A stretch of 64,000 nt of DNA from JADKAV01 sp963818505 (GTDB lineage Bacteria > Actinomycetota > Actinomycetes > S36-B12 > UBA10799): assembly GCA_963818505.1 (NCBI GenBank), contig CAWFSJ010000001.1:744001-808000 (forward strand). Reading direction: 5' to 3'. The notes beneath the pieces are model-generated. The model had not been told where the DNA came from and searched no databases. It was given only the letters and a program-made list of their open reading frames with translations. Position numbers and translations under genes: made by a program. Position 1 is the first letter of the stretch. Every line of letters starts with the position of its first letter. Shown here one piece after another: positions 17,606 through 25,306 of this stretch.

Positions 17606-18112
17606 ATGGTCTTCTTCCTCACCCCTTGGGTCCTCACGTTCCTCGGCTGGGGCATCCACGTCGCCGTCGACCGCAGCGAGTACGCCCGGACCTCCCGCCG
17701 GGTGGTGGAGTTGCTTCTGCTGTGGGTGCTCGTGTTCGGTGGTGTGTGGGCCCTGCTGGCGGCCCTGGGGCACCTCGGCCCCAACTCCTCGCAGATCGCC
17801 GAAGGGATCGGGTACGCGCCCTCGATGTTCCAGTGGGAGGTCGGCTGGGCCGACGTCGCGATCGGGGTTCTCGGGATCGGCTGCGCTTGGCGGCGCGACG
17901 GCTGGCTCACCGCAGCCGTGGTTGTGCTGGCGATCTGCTATTGGGGCGACGCAATCGGCCACATCATGCAGTACACCGTGCACGACAACACCGCGACCAA
18001 CAACGTGTGGGCGATCCCGAGCGACATCTTCGGGCCGCTGCTGGCCGTGGTTCTGCTGGTGGTCTATCGCCGGATGTCCCGGCAACGCGAACGGGAGACG
18101 GTCGCGGCCTGA
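17606..18112 (+). CDS. DUF6790-like four-helix membrane protein
   Basis: 168 residues with four predicted membrane helices, roughly at residues 3-20, 33-55, 84-102 plus 108-124, and 142-158. A conserved-looking stretch GIGYAPSMFQWEVGWADVAIG precedes the second half, and CYWGDAIGHIMQY holds polar residues inside the membrane. This pattern resembles the DUF6790 family of inner-membrane proteins, whose function is unknown. The ATG at 17606 has no Shine-Dalgarno but a TACCTT box 7 bases upstream, suggesting leaderless translation. It is divergent from the CHAP gene and followed by a repeat-rich spacer. Confidence 0.65.
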   Translation: MVFFLTPWVLTFLGWGIHVAVDRSEYARTSRRVVELLLLWVLVFGGVWALLAALGHLGPNSSQIAEGIGYAPSMFQWEVGWADVAIGVLGIGCAWRRDGWLTAAVVVLAICYWGDAIGHIMQYTVHDNTATNNVWAIPSDIFGPLLAVVLLVVYRRMSRQRERETVAA

Positions 18113-18171
18113 CCCCGTGGCCGTGCGATGTCGCCACGCTGTGTCGATAGCCGAGTCGAAGGGTGCCGTCG

Positions 18172-18315
18172 GCGTACCTATCTGGTTGGGCCGCAGGCTG
18201 AGAACCTCTTGATCAACCCGTTAGGTACGGTTTTGCGCCCGAAATGTCGCAAAGATGACGAATTCGGCGTACCAAACAGGTTGATCAAGAGGGAGCGCCA
18301 ACCAGATCGGTACGC
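18172..18315. repeat. 144-bp imperfect inverted repeat
   Basis: Outer GCGTACC (18172-18178) pairs with GGTACGC (18309-18315); next TCTGGTTGG (18181-18189) pairs with CCAACCAGA; then CCTCTTGATCAACC (18205-18218) pairs perfectly with GGTTGATCAAGAGG (18279-18292); inner GGTAC pairs with GTACC. Each arm also begins and ends with GTACC/GGTAC. The centre is about 39 bases. No coding frame uses it. It looks like a small non-autonomous element or a long structured spacer. Confidence 0.75.
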
Positions 18316-18399
18316 AGATCGGCCTCGCCCACCAGTTACAGGTGGGCCCGCGCAAACCCGGACCCCAACAGGCAGACAGCCGCAACCTGCAACAGGCAC

Positions 18400-18556
18400 T
18401 GAGGTTTCACATCCTCACCGAAAGCCACCGCAGCACTGTCGTCCGCGACGGCACCTGCTACCAGCCCAAGACAACCGCCACTCTTGACAGCCCCCGCTCC
18501 TGGGCACCTTTCGGTGAATATGTGACACGTGAGGTTTCACATCCTCACCGAAAGCC
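18400..18556. repeat. 27-bp direct repeat, two copies 130 bp apart
   Basis: The same 27 bases, beginning TGAGGTTTCACATCC and ending CCGAAAGCC, occur at 18400-18426 and 18530-18556. The unit folds on itself (GTGAGG/CCTCAC in copy 2) and in copy 2 CTTTCGGTGA at about 18509 also pairs with TCACCGAAAG. With the inverted repeat at 18172-18315 this fills the 579-base spacer between two plus-strand genes, together with a 7-bp hairpin at 18327-18347. Confidence 0.8.
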
Positions 18557-18691
18557 GCGGCCTTGCCCCTGACCGCTGAAACTTCGAGGGTGTGCAGACC
18601 GCACTCTTCGCTCTACGCTTAAGGCGCTGTCACCGCCGTGGCGGGTACGGCCGCGAAAGTGGACCCGCCACTTCATGGATCGGAGAACGCT

Positions 18692-19210
18692 ATGCGTAAA
18701 CGCCGTCGTCTCACCGCGGGAATCGCCGCTGCTGCTGTGCTTGGATCCCTCGGCGTCGGCGTCGCGACACCGGCTAGCGCCAAAGCCACCAAGGGTGAGA
18801 CCAACGTGACTATGTCTCAGAGCCTGCTTGACAAGCTGAGCGTGGAGAACATCCGAGTCGAAGCCTTCGAGCCGGCACGAGCCAAGGGCACCACCATCAT
18901 CTTCCCGGCCAAGCAGAACAAGCCGCGCTACATCACGCACACGGGCGGCATGGCCGTACTGATTGCGGACCTGGGTACGGTGCTCCTGAACTTCAAGTTC
19001 GACCTGCAGGACGAGACTGTGGACGTGTCGCTGCAGAACGGCACCGTGATCAAGGATGCGTTTGACCTCCGCAACGTGAAGATCAAGAAGAAGGCTGTGA
19101 CAGCCAACCTGAAGATCACCAAAGTCAGCGCGAAGCTCCTGAACGAGGCGACCTACGAGACCGTGTTCAAGCAGGGGATGACCCTCGGGGCCTCGCGCAC
19201 CAAGTTCTAA
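18692..19210 (+). CDS. Small exported beta-rich protein
   Basis: 172 residues with a Sec signal (residues 1-31, cleavage after PASA). The mature part is Lys/Thr/Val-rich without cysteines and has the same plan as the two minus-strand proteins that follow: SLLDKLSVENIRVEAF, then TTIIFPAKQNK and a THTGGMAVL block. I regard it as a diverged member of the same family, perhaps related to HtaA-type surface domains; this is a weak resemblance. The ATG has GGAG upstream. Function unknown. A hairpin at 19250-19271 follows. Confidence 0.6.
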   Translation: MRKRRRLTAGIAAAAVLGSLGVGVATPASAKATKGETNVTMSQSLLDKLSVENIRVEAFEPARAKGTTIIFPAKQNKPRYITHTGGMAVLIADLGTVLLNFKFDLQDETVDVSLQNGTVIKDAFDLRNVKIKKKAVTANLKITKVSAKLLNEATYETVFKQGMTLGASRTKF

Positions 19211-19249
19211 TCGCGATCTCCACCACCGACTGAACACTTGGTTGCCGAG

Positions 19250-19271
19250 TTCGCGCCGCACGGGGCGCGAA
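19250..19271 (+). terminator. Hairpin after the exported-protein gene
   Basis: TTCGCGCC (19250-19257) pairs with GGCGCGAA (19264-19271) around a short loop, 40 bases after the stop codon. No T-run follows. Confidence 0.5.
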
Positions 19272-19316
19272 GGTTCCGCATGCCGCATTTGGGGGCTATG
19301 ACCAGGGGTCAACTTG

Positions 19317-19390
19317 TGGGGCGACCGGGGCTTGAACCCGGAACCAACGGATTATGAGTCCGGCGCTCTAACCGATTGAGCTATCGCCCC
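19317..19390 (-). tRNA. tRNA with CAT anticodon (Met or lysidine-type Ile2)
   Basis: On the minus strand GGGGCGA (19390-19384) pairs with TCGCCCC, with D arm GCTCAATCGGTTAGAGC, anticodon stem CGGA/TCCG around CTCATAA, and T arm GGTTCAAGC. Anticodon CAT is clear. The closing ACTCATAAT context occurs in both elongator Met and Ile2 tRNAs, so the amino acid is left open. Discriminator A at 19317; CCA is not encoded. Confidence 0.9.
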
Positions 19391-19408
19391 GACTTGCAAT
19401 TCTAGTCA

Positions 19409-19454
19409 AAGCGAAGGGGAGCGATCGGGCTGTCCCGACCACTCCCCTTCGCTT
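19409..19454 (-). terminator. Strong bipartite hairpin terminator
   Basis: AAGCGAAGGGGAG (19409-19421) pairs with CTCCCCTTCGCTT (19442-19454) and an inner TCGGG/CCCGA stem extends it. It lies just after the stop of the minus-strand exported-protein gene and before the tRNA; a short CTTTG tail follows on that strand. Confidence 0.75.
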
Positions 19455-19466
19455 AAGGTTTGTGAC

Positions 19467-20039
19467 CTACTTGAGCTTGATGTTGATCTTGCCCAGTACC
19501 TGACCGGTCGGGATCGAGCCGGCGGGCAGTCCGAGGACTGTTGCCATCAGGCTAGCCGGGTCCTGCTTGGCACCGAGCGCGTCGACGCTCTTGGCCAGGC
19601 TGGCGGTGGCGTTCTTCCACGTGCCACTCTTCTTGATCTTGTTCTTGCCACCCTTGATGACCAGGATGTTCTTGATCACCAGCGGGTCCGGAGTCACCGG
19701 GTTGCCGACGGAGGCAGTGGCCTTGCCGGTCTTGTAGTTGATTGCGATGTTCTCCAGCGAGACGAACCCGGTGGATGCCGTGAGCTTGAAGGCACCCTTG
19801 TGGTTGATGACCTTGCCCTTGACGCTGGTAACGGGGAAGCTGACGACACCCTGCTGGCTCAACTTGGCGCCCTTGTTGGCCGAGACGCCCACGTTTGCCG
19901 CGCCGAGGGCGTTCACCAGGCCCTTGTCGAGCTTGAGGTCGGTCTGACCCTTGCTCTTGGCGGACGCGGGGCCAGCCATGAAGCCGGTGGCGAGAAGTGC
20001 TGCGGCGGCGGTACCGGCCGCGATACGACGAACGATCAT
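19467..20039 (-). CDS. Exported HtaA-like family protein, paralogue A
   Basis: 190 residues. The signal peptide MIVRRIAAGTAAAALLATGF ends near PASAKS. The mature part shows the pattern VSFPVTSVKGKVINHKG, FKLTAS, TGFVSLENIAINYKTGKATASVG and NPVTPDPLVIKN, then VDALGAKQDPASLMATVLG. The block of alternating strands with a central glycine-rich turn resembles HtaA-type surface domains, but the match is by eye. Its neighbour at 20246-20812 is a clear paralogue (about half the residues identical). The ATG at 20039 is preceded by GAAAGG. Likely a secreted or surface protein of unknown ligand. Confidence 0.65.
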   Translation of the reverse strand: MIVRRIAAGTAAAALLATGFMAGPASAKSKGQTDLKLDKGLVNALGAANVGVSANKGAKLSQQGVVSFPVTSVKGKVINHKGAFKLTASTGFVSLENIAINYKTGKATASVGNPVTPDPLVIKNILVIKGGKNKIKKSGTWKNATASLAKSVDALGAKQDPASLMATVLGLPAGSIPTGQVLGKINIKLK

Positions 20040-20196
20040 GTGTGAAACCTTTCGGGGGAATTGGTGTCCGTCCGGCAACAGTAACCGCCCAAGGAGCGCC
20101 CGGCGAGGGTCCGTGATCGGGAATTACTTGCCTGTTGCACAAATGAAACCTGCCCCCCGCCGAACGGTGGACCCACGCGCCTCTGGGCATGCCAAA

Positions 20197-20226
20197 GGGG
20201 GGCAACCGGTCACCCGATCGCCCCCC
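20197..20226 (-). terminator. G/C hairpin terminator of paralogue B
   Basis: GGGGGGC (20197-20203) pairs with GCCCCCC (20220-20226); on the minus strand it is followed by TTTGG, 20 bases after the stop codon of the exported protein. Confidence 0.65.
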
Positions 20227-20245
20227 TGTCAGCAGTCTTGGAGGA

Positions 20246-20812
20246 CTACTTCTTGATGACGATGCTGGCCTTGCCCAGGGTCACACCCGTGGGGATCGAG
20301 CCGGCGGGCAGTCCGAGGACTGTTGCGAGCAGCGATGCCGGGTCCTGCTTGGCGCCGAGCGCGTCAACCTGCTTGGCCAACGAGACGGTGGCGTTGTTCC
20401 AGGTGCCGTTCTTGCTGATCTTGTTCTTGCCACCCTTGAACAGCAGGATGTTCTTGATCTGCAGCGGGTCCGGGGTCACCGGGTTGCCCACGTCAGCGGT
20501 CGCCTTGCCGCTCTTGGCGTTGATGGAGATGTTCTCCAGGCTGACGAAACCACCAGCCGAGGTGAGCTTGAGCCCGCCCTTGTGCGTGATGGTCTTGCCC
20601 TTCAGCTTGGCCGGGAAGGAGATGGAGGTCCCCTTCAGCTTGGCCGGCTTCACCGCGGACGGGGCAACGCCACCGGCGCTCAGTGCAGCCACGAGGCCAG
20701 CGTCCAACTTCAGGGTGGTGGTGTTGCTCTTCGCCATGGCCGGGGCCGCGACGAATGCGGTTCCAACCAGTGCCAGGCCAGCGGCGCCAGCGGTGATACG
20801 ACGGACGATCAT
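20246..20812 (-). CDS. Exported HtaA-like family protein, paralogue B
   Basis: 188 residues with the same signal sequence start (MIVRRITAG) and the same mature plan as the protein at 19467-20039: ISFPAKLKGKTITHKGGLKL, GGFVSLENISINAKSGKA, VGNPVTPDPLQIKN and the shared VDALGAKQDPAS and LGLPAGSIPTG blocks. The two genes are in tandem on the same strand, each with its own terminator and a conserved GTTA(C/G)TGTTG word upstream, so each is probably transcribed alone. The ATG at 20812 has GAAAGG. Function unknown. Confidence 0.65.
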   Translation of the reverse strand: MIVRRITAGAAGLALVGTAFVAAPAMAKSNTTTLKLDAGLVAALSAGGVAPSAVKPAKLKGTSISFPAKLKGKTITHKGGLKLTSAGGFVSLENISINAKSGKATADVGNPVTPDPLQIKNILLFKGGKNKISKNGTWNNATVSLAKQVDALGAKQDPASLLATVLGLPAGSIPTGVTLGKASIVIKK

Positions 20813-21024
20813 GTGGATCCCTTTCGGTTTGCTTCCAGGTGGGACAACACTAACCAGAACGGTCAAACTTCACACATCGAAAGTGCGAGACAAACCCCCT
20901 CCGTTGCGGAACTGCAATCTGAGGTGCGCGGGGCTCATTCGAACGGCCCATATGCGGTCCGGGCGGCTTCGGGCAAACCCCGGTGTTTCCACGCCCAACT
21001 CGGGGCCGGTATTCTGAAGACGAA

Positions 21025-21100
<76 letters not shown>

Positions 21101-21133
21101 CCACCTTGAATGACTTGCACCCACGATTCGGGC

Positions 21134-21139
21134 TATCTT
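21134..21139 (+). promoter_or_regulatory. Putative leaderless -10 box
   Basis: TATCTT ends 6 bases before the ATG at 21146. The intervening AGGGG abuts the start and is too close to serve as a normal ribosome binding site. Confidence 0.5.
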
Positions 21140-21145
21140 CAGGGG

Positions 21146-21973
21146 ATGCGCCGCCATCGCTTGTCCCTCGTCCTTGTTCTCGCTGCTTCCACTGTGCTGG
21201 CAGGATGCGGTTCTTCGACAACCGTCACGCCACCAGCACCGACTCCGAGCCCTTCGGAGTCCTATCAGGTACCCGAGGGTGGGGAGCGCACTGGCGCGGT
21301 TCCCACTCAAGCGCCCGCCGGTCAGTCCTTCTCTTTGCAGGGGGTGACCGGTGACGACGGCGGGATCGACTTCGCCGCCTACGACGAATCGATGAACCTC
21401 GCTCTTGGCGCCATCAACGAGTACTGGATCGAGACGATGGCCAACGACTTCGGCATCGAGTGGATCGAGCCCGGCGACTTCATCGCCTACTACCCACCGG
21501 AGGACGCCGGCCCGACCTGCAGTGGTCAGCAGGTCGGCGCTCAGAACGCGGTGTACTGCGCACAGTCCGACGGGGACTACATCGCCTGGGATGAACCGGG
21601 ACTGATGCTGCCGTTCTACGAGCAGTTCGGGGACATGGCCAACGCAGTGATCCTGGCCCACGAGTTCGGTCACGGTGCGCAGGCCCGACTCGGACTCAGC
21701 GAGCAGTTCCCCTTGACCATCGAGTCCGAGCTGCAGGCCGACTGCTTCGCCGGGGCCTGGGCTGCATGGGCGGATTTCCAGGGCCTGCTGGGCAAAGACG
21801 CGGCGAACCAGGCCGCTGACGCAGTGGTGTCGGTGGCAGACCCCGAAGGTGTTCCCTGGAACGCACCGGATGCACACGGCAATGCCGACGAGCGACTGAC
21901 GGCCTTCGCCGACGGCGTCGATGGTGGGGCGCTTGGCTGCTACGACTTGTACGCTCCGGGCTTCTCCGGGTAG
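21146..21973 (+). CDS. Zinc metallopeptidase-like lipoprotein (YpfJ family)
   Basis: 275 residues. The lipobox LAGC near residue 19 marks a lipoprotein, followed by a Pro/Ser/Thr linker. The catalytic region has the zincin motif HEFGH (in ILAHEFGHGAQAR) and downstream ESELQADCFAGAW, the third-ligand Glu motif of the neutral zinc metallopeptidase (YpfJ) family. It probably degrades or processes envelope proteins. Two cysteine pairs in the mature domain could form disulfides. The start at 21146 is preferred over an ATG at 21110 because it gives a correct lipoprotein signal and sits just after a -10 box. Confidence 0.82.
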   Translation: MRRHRLSLVLVLAASTVLAGCGSSTTVTPPAPTPSPSESYQVPEGGERTGAVPTQAPAGQSFSLQGVTGDDGGIDFAAYDESMNLALGAINEYWIETMANDFGIEWIEPGDFIAYYPPEDAGPTCSGQQVGAQNAVYCAQSDGDYIAWDEPGLMLPFYEQFGDMANAVILAHEFGHGAQARLGLSEQFPLTIESELQADCFAGAWAAWADFQGLLGKDAANQAADAVVSVADPEGVPWNAPDAHGNADERLTAFADGVDGGALGCYDLYAPGFSG

Positions 21974-21978
21974 GGCGC

Positions 21979-21984
21979 TAACCT
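21979..21984 (+). promoter_or_regulatory. Putative leaderless -10 box
   Basis: TAACCT ends 7 bases before the ATG at 21992. Confidence 0.35.
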
Positions 21985-21991
21985 GACGCAC

Positions 21992-22765
21992 ATGCAGCGG
22001 GGACCCGGGACGCCAGCGCTTCCCCGCGCTTACCTGATCGCCGAAATCCTGCTGGTCCTCGGATTGTCCCTGGGCCGTTCCGGGGTGTACGCGATCGTGA
22101 ACCTGCTGGCAGATCTGACCAGCGGCGTACCCCTTGCCCAGCAGACGACGACGCTAAACGCTTCGCAATCGGCACGGCCCGGCTTGGACCTCACCTTTCA
22201 ACTGCTGCGGATCGGTTTCGCGCTGGTCATCGTCGGACTCGTCGCCTACCTGCTGCGCAGAAGTGGTGAGAGCCTGGCGGTCCTGGGGGTGGACCGCTCA
22301 CAGCCGGGGCGGGACACTGCGCGCGGGCTCGGTCTTGCCGCACTGGTCGGCCTCACGGGCCTGGCCTGGTATCTGATCGCCTACAGGTCGGGCCTCAACC
22401 TCACGGTCGCCGCCCAAGGACTGCCGGATGTCTGGTGGCGCACCCCCGTGCTTGTGCTCGGAGCGCTCGAGAACGCGGTCGTCGAGGAAGTCGTCGTGCT
22501 CGGTTTTGTGATCCATCGATTGCGGCAGTTGCAGTGGGGTTGGACCGCAGCCATCACCACCAGCGCGCTTGTTCGCGGGTCGTACCACCTGTACCAGGGC
22601 TTCGGTGGTTTCGTCGGAAACGTGGTGATGGGACTGCTGTTCGGGTGGCTGTTCAAACGTTGGGCCCGGGTGATGCCGATGATCGTGGCACACGCGGTGA
22701 TCGACACGGTGGCCTTCGTCGGGTACGCCCTACTCGCCGGAAGGGTGAGTTGGCTGCCGGGGTGA
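21992..22765 (+). CDS. CPBP family intramembrane protease-like protein
   Basis: 257 residues, about seven membrane helices. The CPBP (Abi) signature is present in diverged form: paired Glu in VVEEVVVLGF, a His in RGSYHLYQG and HAVID near the end. The usual EExxxRG has Leu where Arg is normally found, although the first two Glu and both His-bearing motifs remain. Family members include prenyl-protease-like enzymes and bacteriocin-immunity proteins. It follows the metallopeptidase gene by 18 bases but may have its own start signal. A dispersed palindrome lies after its stop. Confidence 0.75.
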   Translation: MQRGPGTPALPRAYLIAEILLVLGLSLGRSGVYAIVNLLADLTSGVPLAQQTTTLNASQSARPGLDLTFQLLRIGFALVIVGLVAYLLRRSGESLAVLGVDRSQPGRDTARGLGLAALVGLTGLAWYLIAYRSGLNLTVAAQGLPDVWWRTPVLVLGALENAVVEEVVVLGFVIHRLRQLQWGWTAAITTSALVRGSYHLYQGFGGFVGNVVMGLLFGWLFKRWARVMPMIVAHAVIDTVAFVGYALLAGRVSWLPG

Positions 22766-22770
22766 AGTTC

Positions 22771-22807
22771 TGTGGAAATCAGGCAATTCATTTGCCCGAA
22801 AACCACA
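22771..22807. repeat. Dispersed palindrome, copy 2
   Basis: TGTGG (22771-22775) pairs with CCACA (22803-22807), with inner GGCAA/TTGCC. It shares GTGGAAATCAGGC with the reverse complement of the element at 5829-5871. It sits between the convergent CPBP and hypE genes, 5 bases after the CPBP stop codon, and probably terminates both. Confidence 0.7.
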
Positions 22808-22827
22808 ATGGTCCAGCCAGCACCCCC

Positions 22828-23898
22828 TCAGCAGATACGAGGCAGCTGCTCAGCCAGCGGCAGGTCGACCACGCGGGTACCACCGATTCCCGTGCGCGCC
22901 ACAACGACCCCGGCGTGGTCGGCCACAACCTGACCGATGCGCGCCGCACCGGAACCCGCTGGATGCGACCGCATGGTTTCCAACGCCAGTTCAGCGTCGG
23001 CGCCGCGCACAATCGCCACCACGCGACCCTCGTTGGCGACCAGCAAAGGGTCAAGACCCAGGAATGCGCAAGCCGCCCTTACATCGTCGGGAACGGGCAC
23101 CGAGGACTCAATGATCTCGATGCCGGTCCGGCTGGCCCCTGCGATCTCGTTGAGTGTTGCCGCCACCCCGCCACGGGTGGGGTCGCGCATCATCGACACC
23201 TGCGCACCGGAGTCCAGCAGTGCTGCGATGAGTCCGTTCAAAGGCTGGCTGTCGGTCACGATCTGCGATCCGAACTCCAAACCGTCGCGCACGCTCAGCA
23301 CGGCGATGCCGTGGGCGGCGATCGGGCCCGAGACGAGGATCTGGTCTCCGGACGCCACGAAGGCGGGGCCCAACTGCAGACCCGCTCGCATCATCCCGAT
23401 CCCCGCGGTGTTGATGTAGACCCCGTCACCGTGCCCCGAGTCCACGACCTTGGTGTCACCGGTGACGATGGACACCCCCGCCTCGCGAGCAGCGCGTCCC
23501 ATGGTCTGCGCGATCACACCCAGCTCGTCCAACGGCATCCCCTCCTCGAGGATCATGCCGGCCGAAAGGGCCAAGGGCACTGCGCCGCTGACGGCGAGAT
23601 CGTTGACCGTGCCGTTGACCGCCAGATCACCGACGTTGCCTCCGGGGAAGAACCTGGGCCGCACGACATAGGAGTCAGTCGTGAAAGCCAGACGTGATCC
23701 TTCGACGTCGAGCACTGCCGCATCGCCGAGCTGCTCAAGCACCCCCGACAGCCTCGCCCCGGCGAATGCGGGCATGAAGAGATGCTCGACCAACTCCGAG
23801 GAAAGCCGGCCTCCCCCGCCATGACCCATGACGATGGCGCTCTGATCGCGCAGCGGCAGAGGACACGTCCAGCTGTCGAAGTCAGGGCGCTGCGTCAC
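22828..23898 (-). CDS. hypE: Hydrogenase maturation protein HypE
   Basis: 356 residues. HypE dehydrates the carbamoyl group on its C-terminal Cys to a thiocyanate, the cyanide source for the NiFe-site iron. The PurM-like ATP-binding features ([18 protein letters not shown] near residue 25, [16 protein letters not shown]) are present, and the chain ends in the diagnostic PRIC with the modified cysteine last. The GTG at 23898 overlaps the hypD stop (GTGA); the open frame extends further upstream but into hypD. It is the last gene of the hydrogenase operon, followed by a palindrome. Confidence 0.95.
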   Translation of the reverse strand: MTQRPDFDSWTCPLPLRDQSAIVMGHGGGGRLSSELVEHLFMPAFAGARLSGVLEQLGDAAVLDVEGSRLAFTTDSYVVRPRFFPGGNVGDLAVNGTVNDLAVSGAVPLALSAGMILEEGMPLDELGVIAQTMGRAAREAGVSIVTGDTKVVDSGHGDGVYINTAGIGMMRAGLQLGPAFVASGDQILVSGPIAAHGIAVLSVRDGLEFGSQIVTDSQPLNGLIAALLDSGAQVSMMRDPTRGGVAATLNEIAGASRTGIEIIESSVPVPDDVRAACAFLGLDPLLVANEGRVVAIVRGADAELALETMRSHPAGSGAARIGQVVADHAGVVVARTGIGGTRVVDLPLAEQLPRIC

Positions 23899-24992
23899 GC
23901 GCTCACCTCGAGGCGGCGGAACTGGTAGTAGGCCGCACATGCACCTTCGCTGGAGACCATGGGTGCGCCCAACGGCGAACGCGGCGTGCATTCCTTGCCG
24001 AAGGCCGCGCATTGGTTGGGCTTGATCAAGCCCTGCAGAACCTCACCGGACCGGCACAGTGGCGATTCAACGGTGGTGATGTCCAGGACGTCGAACCGCT
24101 TCTCCGCGTCGTAGTCCGCGTAGTCCGCGTTGAGCCGCCAGCCCGACTGCGGGATCATCCCGATGCCGCGCCACGTCCGGTCGCATGTCTGGAAGACCTC
24201 CCGCACCACCTGCTGAGCCACGGGGTTGCCCTGCGGTTGAACCGCCCGCGGATACGCATTGTCGAGTTCCGCGCGTCCGTCCTCAAGCTGCGTCACCACG
24301 CGCCGGATGCCTTCGAGCACATCGAGGGGTTCGAAGCCGGTAGCCACTATCGGGACCCCGTATTGCTCGACGAGCGGCTCGTACTCCGACAGACCCATCA
24401 CGGTGCAGACATGGCCGGCGGCAAGAAAACCCTGGACTCGGCACGAGGGGGAATCCATGATCGCGCGGATCGCCGGTGGCACCAGGACATGGGAGACGAG
24501 TAGGGAGAAGTTGTCGATGCCCTGCTGCTTGGCCAGTTTCACGGTCATCGCATTCGCCGGCGCCGTGGTCTCAAAACCGACCCCGAAGAAGACCACCTGC
24601 TTGTCGGGATTCTCCTGGGCGATCCTCACCGCATCCAGTGGTGAGTAGACGATCCGAACATCCCCGCCGCGGCTCTTGATGCGGAACAGGTCATCGGTGG
24701 AGCCGGGAACGCGGATCATGTCGCCGAAGGAACAGAAGATGACATCCGGTCGCGCCGCAATCGAAAGCGCCCGGTCGATGGTTTCCAACGGTGTCACGCA
24801 AACAGGGCAACCAGGGCCGTGGATCAACTCGATCTCGTCGGGCAGCAATTGGTCGATCCCGTTGCGGATGATGGTGTGCGTCTGCCCGCCGCAGACCTCC
24901 ATAAGTGCCCACGGCTGCGTGGTGGTGGCAGCGATGTCGTCCAGCAAGCGCCGGGCAAGATCCGCGTCGCCGAACTCGTCGAGGTACTTCAT
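23895..24992 (-). CDS. hypD: Hydrogenase maturation protein HypD
   Basis: 365 residues. HypD, with HypC, is the scaffold on which the Fe(CN)2CO unit is assembled. Visible signatures are [10 protein letters not shown] near residue 33, [10 protein letters not shown] near residue 64, GFETTAPA, and the C-terminal 4Fe-4S cysteines in [18 protein letters not shown] and GACAAYYQ. The ATG at 24992 overlaps the hypC stop (ATGA), indicating translational coupling of the two partners. Confidence 0.96.
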   Translation of the reverse strand: MKYLDEFGDADLARRLLDDIAATTTQPWALMEVCGGQTHTIIRNGIDQLLPDEIELIHGPGCPVCVTPLETIDRALSIAARPDVIFCSFGDMIRVPGSTDDLFRIKSRGGDVRIVYSPLDAVRIAQENPDKQVVFFGVGFETTAPANAMTVKLAKQQGIDNFSLLVSHVLVPPAIRAIMDSPSCRVQGFLAAGHVCTVMGLSEYEPLVEQYGVPIVATGFEPLDVLEGIRRVVTQLEDGRAELDNAYPRAVQPQGNPVAQQVVREVFQTCDRTWRGIGMIPQSGWRLNADYADYDAEKRFDVLDITTVESPLCRSGEVLQGLIKPNQCAAFGKECTPRSPLGAPMVSSEGACAAYYQFRRLEVSA

Positions 24993-25249
24993 CGTGTATC
25001 TACAGTGATGCCGAGTTCCTCATCGAGTAGCCCCACGCTCTTGAACAGTTCAAGCGTCTCCAGCGCAGACGCCTCGTCCAGTTTCGTGAGAGCGAACCCG
25101 ACGTGCACGATGGTGTAATCGCCCACCTGGACATCGGGCACGTACGCGAGGCACACCTCCTTGCGCACCCCACCGAAGTCAACAGTCGCCATGCGGGTGC
25201 CTTCGGCATCCCACACCTTCTCGATCTTTCCTGGCACACCCAGACACAT
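24989..25249 (-). CDS. hypC: Hydrogenase maturation chaperone HypC
   Basis: 86 residues beginning MCLGVPGKI, in which Cys2 becomes the N-terminal iron-binding residue after Met removal. The rest is the small beta-barrel of the HypC/HupF family ([19 protein letters not shown]) with a helical C-terminus. HypC binds HypD and the large-subunit precursor. It starts 57 bases after hypF and overlaps hypD. Confidence 0.95.
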   Translation of the reverse strand: MCLGVPGKIEKVWDAEGTRMATVDFGGVRKEVCLAYVPDVQVGDYTIVHVGFALTKLDEASALETLELFKSVGLLDEELGITVDTR

Positions 25250-25306
25250 GCCGATCAGCGTACCTGCTGAAATGCCGGATCGCTGGGGTCGAAATCCGCG
25301 AACCGA

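Noticed and set aside
18400..18556. CRISPR array
   Set aside because: Only two copies of the 27-mer, spaced by 103 bases, no cas genes nearby.
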